Source of the DNA: Flavobacterium sp. SUN046
GTDB taxonomy: Bacteria > Bacteroidota > Bacteroidia > Flavobacteriales > Flavobacteriaceae
Assembly: GCF_028867965.1 (NCBI RefSeq)
Contig: NZ_JAPQNT010000001.1
Coordinates: 248,001 to 312,000, forward strand
DNA length: 64,000 nt
Direction of reading: 5' to 3'
The translations under genes and the position numbers were made by a program. The notes under the pieces were generated by a model, which worked only from the letters and a program-made list of their open reading frames with translations, ran no database searches and had not been told where the DNA came from. Positions 59,092 to 64,000 of the stretch are shown here, in pieces. Position 1 is the first letter of the stretch. Every line of letters starts with the position of its first letter.

Positions 59092-60783
59092 ATGCGTTGG
59101 ACATTACAATCGAAGCCAGAAAAAGAACAAGTTCAAAAACTACAAAACGAACTTAAAGTTGACAAAATCATTGCTACATTATTGATTCAAAGAGGCATTA
59201 CAACCTTTGAAGAAGCCAAAACATTTTTCAGACCAACTTTAAACGATTTGCACAATCCATATTTGATGAAAGATATGGATAAAGCGGTTATTCGAATCGA
59301 AAAGGCAATTTCAAATGGAGAAAATATTCTAATTTTTGGAGATTATGATGTTGATGGAACGACTGCCGTTTCACTGGTTTCTTCCTATTTAAAAAGTTAT
59401 TATCCCAATGTTGCTACTTACATTCCAGACCGATATGATGAAGGTTACGGAATTTCGTTTAAAGGAATCGACTTTGCCGATGACAATGGTTTTTCATTAA
59501 TAATTGCTCTAGATTGTGGTATAAAATCTATCGAACATGTTAATTATGCTAAAGTAAAAAACATCGATTTTATCATTTGTGATCACCATCGACCAGGAGA
59601 TGAATTACCCAATGCTATTGCGGTTTTAGATCCAAAACGAGACGATTGTTTGTATCCGTATGACGAACTTTGCGGTTGCGGAATTGGATTTAAACTCATT
59701 CAAGCTTTAGCAGAAAATAACAATCAGAATATTTTAGATTTAATTCCTTATTTGGATTTAGTCGCTACAGCTATTGCGGCAGATATTGTTCCGATGACTG
59801 GTGAAAATCGTGTTTTCGCAAAATTTGGTTTGGAAGTAATTAATAGTAATCCACGACCTGGAATTAAAGCACTCATTCAAAATGTAAAGAAAAAAAAATT
59901 GACAATTACTGATGTTGTTTTTATTATTGCACCAAGAATTAATGCTGCTGGAAGAATAAAACATGGCAACGAAGCTGTGGCTCTTTTAACAGAATATGAT
60001 TTAGATCAAGCCGAACAATTTGCCTCCGAAATTGAACAATACAATACTGATAGAAAAGATTTAGATAAAAAAATTACAATTGAAGCGCTTTCGCAAATTG
60101 AAAACAATAACGAAAAATACAAATTCACAACCGTTGTATATCAAGAAGATTGGCTCAAAGGTGTAATCGGAATTGTCGCTTCACGATTGATAGAAACTTA
60201 TTATCGTCCGACTTTAGTTTTTACAAAAAGTGGTGATAAATTAGCTGCTTCGGCAAGATCTGTAAAAGGTTTTGATGTGTATAATGCTCTAGAAAAATGT
60301 TCGGAACATTTAGAACAATTTGGCGGACACATGTATGCGGCTGGAATGACTTTGAAAGAAGAAAATTATGAAAATTTCAAAGTAGCTTTTGAAAAAACAG
60401 TTCAAGAAACCATTCATCCAGATTTATTAATTCCAGAAATTTCTATTGATGCTGAAATTAATTTTGCTGATATTAACCCAAAATTAATCCGATTATTAAG
60501 TCAGTTTGAGCCTTTTGGTCCACAAAATATGACGCCTACTTTTATGACCAAAAACGTAAAAGATACTGGTTACGCTAAACCGCTTGGAAAAGATAACGAA
60601 CATTTAAAACTATTTGTAAAACAAAATAATTCGGAAGGTTTTGGTGCAATTGGTTTTGGATTGGGTAAAAAATTAGATTTAATCAAAACTCAGCAATCAT
60701 TTGATGCTGTTTATTGCATTGATGAAAATGAATTTAACGGAAATGTCACTATTCAACTGCGAATTAAAGACTTAAAAGTTTAA
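59092..60783 (+). CDS. recJ: Single-stranded-DNA-specific exonuclease RecJ
   Basis: This 563-residue 5'-3' exonuclease acts in recombination and mismatch repair. The DHH phosphoesterase motifs are present: ILIFGDYDVDGTTAVSLV (near 82), IIALDCGIKS, FIICDHHRPGDELP (DHH near 163) and PYDELCGCGIGFKL. The DHHA1 and OB domains follow, with SARSVKGFDVYNALEKCSEHLEQFGGHMYAAGMTL (GGH motif). It ends convergently, overlapping lpxH by 4 nt. Confidence 0.97.
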   Translation: MRWTLQSKPEKEQVQKLQNELKVDKIIATLLIQRGITTFEEAKTFFRPTLNDLHNPYLMKDMDKAVIRIEKAISNGENILIFGDYDVDGTTAVSLVSSYLKSYYPNVATYIPDRYDEGYGISFKGIDFADDNGFSLIIALDCGIKSIEHVNYAKVKNIDFIICDHHRPGDELPNAIAVLDPKRDDCLYPYDELCGCGIGFKLIQALAENNNQNILDLIPYLDLVATAIAADIVPMTGENRVFAKFGLEVINSNPRPGIKALIQNVKKKKLTITDVVFIIAPRINAAGRIKHGNEAVALLTEYDLDQAEQFASEIEQYNTDRKDLDKKITIEALSQIENNNEKYKFTTVVYQEDWLKGVIGIVASRLIETYYRPTLVFTKSGDKLAASARSVKGFDVYNALEKCSEHLEQFGGHMYAAGMTLKEENYENFKVAFEKTVQETIHPDLLIPEISIDAEINFADINPKLIRLLSQFEPFGPQNMTPTFMTKNVKDTGYAKPLGKDNEHLKLFVKQNNSEGFGAIGFGLGKKLDLIKTQQSFDAVYCIDENEFNGNVTIQLRIKDLKV

Positions 60784-61532
60784 TATTTTTTCAATTCAAA
60801 TTTTTCGCCGTCAAAAACTCCGTAGGTAAAATAGCCAATCCAATCGCCTAAATTTACATATTGTGAATTTTGACCAACATCAACAATCATTGGTAAATGA
60901 CGATGACCAAAAACAAAGTAGTTGTAGTGTTTTGTTTCTAGTTTCCGTTTGGCATAAAGTATCAACCATTCGTTTTCTTCACCGAGAAATTTCACATCAG
61001 ATTCACCGGAGATAAGTTTGTTTTTTACTGATAAATATTGAGCTAATTTCATTCCGATATCGGGATGTAACCATCGATACAACCATTTTGAAAACGGATG
61101 TACAAATACTTTTTTCATCCGTTTGTAACCTTTATCACCTGGACCTTTTCCGTCACCATGACCAATTAAAAACGTTTTATTATTGAATGTAAACTCTTTG
61201 TTATCGCGATAAACTGGAATATTTAATTCTTTTTCAAAATAGTCATTCATCCATAAATCATGATTTCCTACAAAGAAATAAATTGGAATTCCACTATCTC
61301 TAATTTCGGCTAATTTTCCTAAAATTCTAACAAATCCTTTAGGAACAACGGTTTTATACTCAAACCAAAAATCGAATAAATCACCCAAAAGAAAAATGGC
61401 TTCAGCATCTATTTTTACCTCATCGAGCCACGATACAAATTTTTGCTCACGCGGAAAACTCGCTTCCGGTGTTGGAGCACCAAAATGTTGATCGGATGCA
61501 AAATAGATTTTTTTGTTATTTGATAATTGCAT
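60780..61532 (-). CDS. lpxH: UDP-2,3-diacylglucosamine diphosphatase LpxH
   Basis: This 250-residue enzyme removes UMP in lipid A synthesis at the inner-membrane face. The metallophosphoesterase motifs run YFASDQHFG, FLLGDLFDFWFEY, FFVGNHDLWM, LIGHGDGKGPGDKGYKRMKK and FVFGHRHLP. The LpxH-type YRWLHPDIGMKLA segment is also present. It overlaps convergent recJ by 4 nt. A family A repeat lies between it and queD, which is upstream on the same strand. Confidence 0.93.
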   Translation of the reverse strand: MQLSNNKKIYFASDQHFGAPTPEASFPREQKFVSWLDEVKIDAEAIFLLGDLFDFWFEYKTVVPKGFVRILGKLAEIRDSGIPIYFFVGNHDLWMNDYFEKELNIPVYRDNKEFTFNNKTFLIGHGDGKGPGDKGYKRMKKVFVHPFSKWLYRWLHPDIGMKLAQYLSVKNKLISGESDVKFLGEENEWLILYAKRKLETKHYNYFVFGHRHLPMIVDVGQNSQYVNLGDWIGYFTYGVFDGEKFELKKY

Positions 61533-61544
61533 TTTGTAAATATA

Positions 61545-61570
61545 AGCACTTCAACACGCTCTGTGTGAAA
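61545..61570. repeat. Degenerate family A repeat
   Basis: AGCACTTCAACACGCTCTGT followed by GTGA keeps the ends of family A but has lost the central TACG block. It lies between lpxH and queD. Confidence 0.5.
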
Positions 61571-61583
61571 ATAATAAGAAAAA

Positions 61584-62033
61584 TTAATTATCAGACGCGA
61601 ACCATTCGGCAAATGAACTTTCAGTTTCCTGAAGTTTTAATGAATGTAATTGAATATCGTTAGGCAATCTATCTTTAATTTTTTTGGCAAAATCAACAAC
61701 CATATTTTCACTAGTTGGCTGATAATCTACTAAAATCACGTGGTGACCACGGTTTTTCAATTCTTGAGCTAATTCAACGTGAGGTGTGTTTTTATTAAAA
61801 ACTGTTGCGTGATCGAATAAATCAACAATTTCTTCTCTAACAATTTTTTTTAAATCAGAAAAATCAATTACCATTCCGAATTTTACATTATTCGAATCTG
61901 AAATTGGAGTTCCAATAACCGTTACAGATAATTTATAACTATGTCCGTGAACATTTTTACACTTTCCATCATAGCCATAAAGTGCATGACCGGTTTCAAA
62001 AGAAAATTGTTTTGTAATTCTGATTTTACTCAT
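61584..62033 (-). CDS. queD: 6-carboxytetrahydropterin synthase QueD
   Basis: This 149-residue enzyme converts dihydroneopterin triphosphate to 6-carboxytetrahydropterin, an early step to preQ0 and queuosine. The zinc histidines and catalytic Cys are in FETGHALYGYDGKCKNVHGHSYKLSVTV. KFGMVIDFSDLKKIV and a late LQETESSFAEWF also fit. It is in a strand run with lpxH. A queuosine precursor transporter is encoded at 22100, so the cell appears able both to make and import precursors. Confidence 0.95.
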   Translation of the reverse strand: MSKIRITKQFSFETGHALYGYDGKCKNVHGHSYKLSVTVIGTPISDSNNVKFGMVIDFSDLKKIVREEIVDLFDHATVFNKNTPHVELAQELKNRGHHVILVDYQPTSENMVVDFAKKIKDRLPNDIQLHSLKLQETESSFAEWFASDN

Positions 62034-62157
62034 TGAGAAATTATTTGATGCAAATTTAGTGAAATTTACTTGTTTTCTTTTCTATTTTTGATTTGAATTA
62101 AATTAATCCAAAGATCCCGATTTTAAAAAATATTTTTCTTAAACACAATAAAAAATG

Positions 62158-62165
62158 TATATTTG
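62158..62165 (+). promoter_or_regulatory. Candidate -7 element of tRNA-Ala
   Basis: TATATTTG matches TAnnTTTG, 14 nt upstream of the tRNA 5' end. The -33 region lacks a clear TTG. Confidence 0.5.
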
Positions 62166-62179
62166 AAAACAATATTATT

Positions 62180-62253
62180 GGGGATGTAGCTCAGTTGGCT
62201 AGAGTGCTTGACTGGCAGTCAAGAGGTCGTGGGTTCGAGCCCCATCTTCTCCA
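62180..62253 (+). tRNA. tRNA-Ala (anticodon GGC)
   Basis: The sequence starts GGGGATGTAGCTCAGTTGGC. The acceptor GGGGATG/CTTCTCC includes the G3-U70 identity pair and one T-T mismatch. The anticodon stem CTTGA/TCAAG encloses CTGGCAG, giving anticodon GGC (Ala). The T arm is GTGGG-TTCGAGC-CCCAT. The discriminator is A; CCA is not encoded. A decayed copy of the 3' half follows at 62352. Confidence 0.95.
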
Positions 62254-62351
62254 CTTGAAGATATTAAATTTAAAATATTTGATATTAGATTTAAAAAAAT
62301 AAAATTGAATAATAGATTTTATTTTCAAATTTTTATAAAAATTAATAAAAC

Positions 62352-62383
62352 TGATAGGTTCGAGTACCTTTTTCTACTAATTA
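62352..62383 (+). pseudogene. Decayed duplicate of the tRNA-Ala 3' half
   Basis: ATAGGTTCGAGTACCTTTTT and then CTACTAATT mirror the T arm and acceptor of tRNA-Ala (GTGGGTTCGAGCCCCATC, TTCTCCACTT) about 121 bp downstream. The following AATATTTGATACTAGATTTA also copies the tRNA trailer AATATTTGATATTAGATTTA (62274-62293). This indicates an old tandem duplication with loss of most of the tRNA. Confidence 0.65.
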
Positions 62384-62410
62384 ATATTAAAATATTTGAT
62401 ACTAGATTTA

Positions 62411-62446
62411 AAAAAACCAAAATCGAATAATTGATTTTGGTTTTTT
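62411..62446. terminator. Terminator after tRNA-Ala and the DUF3109 gene
   Basis: A perfect 14-bp stem (62411-62424 with 62433-62446) has an 8-nt loop and A/T-runs on each side. A weaker version of the same hairpin is at about 62295-62325 after the intact tRNA. Confidence 0.85.
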
Positions 62447-62453
62447 ACTTTTA

Positions 62454-63026
62454 TTACTTTCCGTTTTTTAAATCCTCTGCAACTTTTTCGAGTTCCAAAT
62501 ACCAATCTTCGCCAAATCTTCTTATTAAGGCTTCTTTTACAAACTTGTAAACAGGAACTTGAAGTTCTTGTCCGAGTGAACAAGCGTCGTCACAGATATC
62601 CCATTTATCGTAATTTACAGCGGCAAATTCGGTAAAATCTTTAACTCTTATTGGATATAAATGACATGAAACTGGTTTCTTCCACGAAATTACACCTTGA
62701 TTGTAGGCTTGTTCGATTCCGCATAGCGCTGTTTTTCCGTCAAATATTACGTAGGCACAATCTTTTTCGTCTATTAAAGGAGTTTCTAAATCTTGTTCGG
62801 TTCCTTTAACCCAAGTTCCCAATCGTTCGATGGCTTCAATTCCTTCTTTTCTCAAAAATGGTTTTACTTTAGGATAAATTTCTTCCATAATTTTAGTTTC
62901 TTCTTCGCTTAAAGGCGCGCCAGCATCACCATCAACACAACATGCTCCATGACATGCCGAAAGATTGCAAACAAAATCTTTTTCTAAAATATCTTCTGAA
63001 ACTATGGTTTTTCCTAATTGAAACAT
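62454..63026 (-). CDS. DUF3109 (YkgJ-like) cysteine-cluster protein
   Basis: This 190-residue protein belongs to DUF3109. It carries cysteines in the characteristic pattern: DFVCNLSACHGACCVDGDAGAPL near the N-terminus, KDCAYV, ALCGIEQAY, SCHLYPIRV and DICDDACSLG. The set would suit a metal or Fe-S site, as in the YkgJ-like superfamily, but function is unproven. It is a single gene with a consensus promoter and a shared terminator. Confidence 0.9.
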   Translation of the reverse strand: MFQLGKTIVSEDILEKDFVCNLSACHGACCVDGDAGAPLSEEETKIMEEIYPKVKPFLRKEGIEAIERLGTWVKGTEQDLETPLIDEKDCAYVIFDGKTALCGIEQAYNQGVISWKKPVSCHLYPIRVKDFTEFAAVNYDKWDICDDACSLGQELQVPVYKFVKEALIRRFGEDWYLELEKVAEDLKNGK

Positions 63027-63093
63027 TTGTGAATTTTAAATATTAAATTATTACTATTAGATTTAGTTAAACTTATATAATCTTAAATTTTGA

Positions 63094-63122
63094 CAAAGGT
63101 ACAAATGATTTTACTGTTACAA
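63094..63122 (-). promoter_or_regulatory. Promoter of the DUF3109 gene
   Basis: The minus strand has TTG (63120-63122), 18 nt, TACCTTTG (63094-63101): full consensus. Confidence 0.7.
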
Positions 63123-63173
63123 TAATATTATAAAATTAACGTATCATTTAGAATTTAACAATCTTGAAAGCCT

Positions 63174-63181
63174 TAATTTTG
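63174..63181 (+). promoter_or_regulatory. Candidate -7 element of the MarC gene
   Basis: TAATTTTG matches TAnnTTTG, 19 nt before the ATG at 63201; -33 is weak. Confidence 0.45.
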
Positions 63182-63200
63182 CATTTTTAAATAAACTGTT

Positions 63201-63779
63201 ATGTTAGGATTTGATTTTAAGGAGATTATAACTATTGCTATGGTGCTTTTTGCAGTAATTGATATTGTTGGAACCATTCCGATAGTGGTTGATTTACGTC
63301 AAAAATTTGGCCATATCGAATCGGAAAAAGCATCAATTGCAGCCGGAATTATAATGATAGTTTTTTTATTTGTAGGTGAAGAATTATTAAAACTTATTGG
63401 AATTGACGTGCATTCATTTGCCGTTGCAGGTTCGTTTGTTTTATTCTTTTTAGCACTCGAAATGATTCTCGGAATTCGAATATACAAAGAAGAAGCGTCT
63501 AGTTCAGCATCGATAGTTCCGTTAGCTTTTCCTTTAATAGCCGGAGCTGGAACTATGACTACATTACTTTCATTGCGTTCACAGTTTGCTACAATAAATA
63601 TTATTATAGCAATTATTTTAAACATTATTCTAGTTTACGCCGTGTTGAAATCATCGGCTCGAATTGAAAAGCTTTTAGGTAAAAATGGTTTGGGAGTTAT
63701 TAGAAAAACTTTTGGCGTTGTACTTTTAGCAATTGCTGTTAAATTATTTGCTGCTAATGTTAAAGGATTGTTTGTTTAA
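63201..63779 (+). CDS. MarC family integral membrane protein
   Basis: This 192-residue protein has six hydrophobic helices and the MarC-type signatures FAVIDIVGTIPIVVDLRQKFG near the N-terminus, SFVLFFLALEMILGIRIYKEE in the middle, and SIVPLAFPLIAGAGTMTTLLSLRSQF in the second half. The family has been linked to small-molecule export, but substrates are not established. It is followed, after a separate promoter, by a small membrane protein gene. Confidence 0.92.
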   Translation: MLGFDFKEIITIAMVLFAVIDIVGTIPIVVDLRQKFGHIESEKASIAAGIIMIVFLFVGEELLKLIGIDVHSFAVAGSFVLFFLALEMILGIRIYKEEASSSASIVPLAFPLIAGAGTMTTLLSLRSQFATINIIIAIILNIILVYAVLKSSARIEKLLGKNGLGVIRKTFGVVLLAIAVKLFAANVKGLFV

Positions 63780-63799
63780 ATCAAATTTTACTATTTTTG
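63768..63799 (+). promoter_or_regulatory. Promoter of the small membrane protein gene
   Basis: TTG (63768-63770), 21 nt, TATTTTTG (63792-63799): full consensus, beginning inside the 3' end of the marC gene. Confidence 0.65.
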
Positions 63800-63816
63800 T
63801 ACACTAATATTTTTTC

Positions 63817-64000
63817 ATGAAAATTTTTACTACCATATTGATTATTATAGCTATTGGGTTGATTATATTCAATTTCACAATGTTGGACTTTAATAAACCA
63901 CTTGAAGGAAATAGTATGACGGCTTTAATGGGAATTATTGCTTGTTTTTGTGCTGTTTTTATACTTTTGATTTTTAAATTATCTAAAAAAATAGAACAAA
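63817..64000 (+). CDS. Small two-helix membrane protein (3' end beyond window)
   Basis: From ATG 63817 the frame stays open to the window end for 61 codons: MKIFTTILIIIAIGLIIFNF, a short loop TMLDFNKPLEGNS, then a second helix ALMGIIACFCAVFILLIF and a basic end KLSKKIEQ. I do not recognise a family. A consensus promoter lies 18 nt upstream. Two-helix proteins of this size are common in Bacteroidota; the stop codon is not seen. Confidence 0.65.
   Translation, partial: MKIFTTILIIIAIGLIIFNFTMLDFNKPLEGNSMTALMGIIACFCAVFILLIFKLSKKIEQ

Noticed and set aside
1..64000. CRISPR array, insertion sequence or prophage
   Set aside because: No regularly spaced direct repeats, transposase, integrase or phage structural gene was seen on either strand.

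Overview
The window looks like a chromosomal segment of a member of the Flavobacteriaceae, most likely Flavobacterium or a close relative. Supporting signs: DNA is strongly AT-rich; promoters follow the Bacteroidota pattern TTG-N(about 19)-TAnnTTTG with no obvious Shine-Dalgarno sites; MurF and alanine racemase are fused; one secreted protease ends in a type IX secretion sorting domain; two SusC/FecA-type TonB-dependent receptors are present; and DUF2723, DUF3127, DUF3109 and DUF4301 proteins typical of Bacteroidota occur.

Layout. 1-6 kb: 5' part of nusA, rimP, a tandem universal stress protein, tRNA-Gln, a large DUF2723 membrane glycosyltransferase-like protein and a polysaccharide deacetylase. 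6-12.5 kb: a thioredoxin-like protein without catalytic cysteines, a membrane metallophosphoesterase, a small exported protein, polA and a LacI-type regulator. 12.8-16 kb: the translation block rplM-rpsI-rpsB-tsf, flanked by two copies of a hairpin-bearing dispersed repeat. 16-25 kb: an M3 peptidase, a very large TraB/GumN-like protein, a queuosine-precursor transporter with tag, aat, a DUF3127 protein and a flavin reductase. 25-34 kb: an orphan histidine kinase, a HIT protein, greA, a Rieske-like lipoprotein, a TonB receptor behind a TPP riboswitch, arfB, a NadR-like/DUF4301 fusion and pnuC. 34-39 kb: GGGP synthase, a phosphopantetheinyl transferase, ahcY and a cluster of unrecognised membrane proteins. 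39-49.5 kb: an S9 peptidase, a type IX-secreted metalloprotease, an amino-acid-oxidase-like flavoprotein with mtgA, DoxX, and a probable metal-uptake TonB receptor with a His/Cys-rich small protein. 49.5-64 kb: asd, mscL, murF-alr, a PIN-domain toxin-antitoxin pair, tdk, an acidic protein with rsmI, an OLD-type ATPase/TOPRIM nuclease, hopJ, recJ, lpxH, queD, tRNA-Ala, a DUF3109 protein, marC and the start of a small membrane protein.

Most of this is core housekeeping. The accessory pieces are the OLD-like nuclease wedged between rsmI and hopJ, the toxin-antitoxin pair wedged between tdk and murF-alr, and several families of short dispersed repeats in intergenic gaps. Regulatory features worth attention are the TPP riboswitch, a possible pseudoknotted rpsB leader, an rplM leader hairpin, and a hairpin plus 12-codon upstream ORF ahead of rimP. 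No CRISPR array, insertion sequence, integrase or complete prophage was seen.
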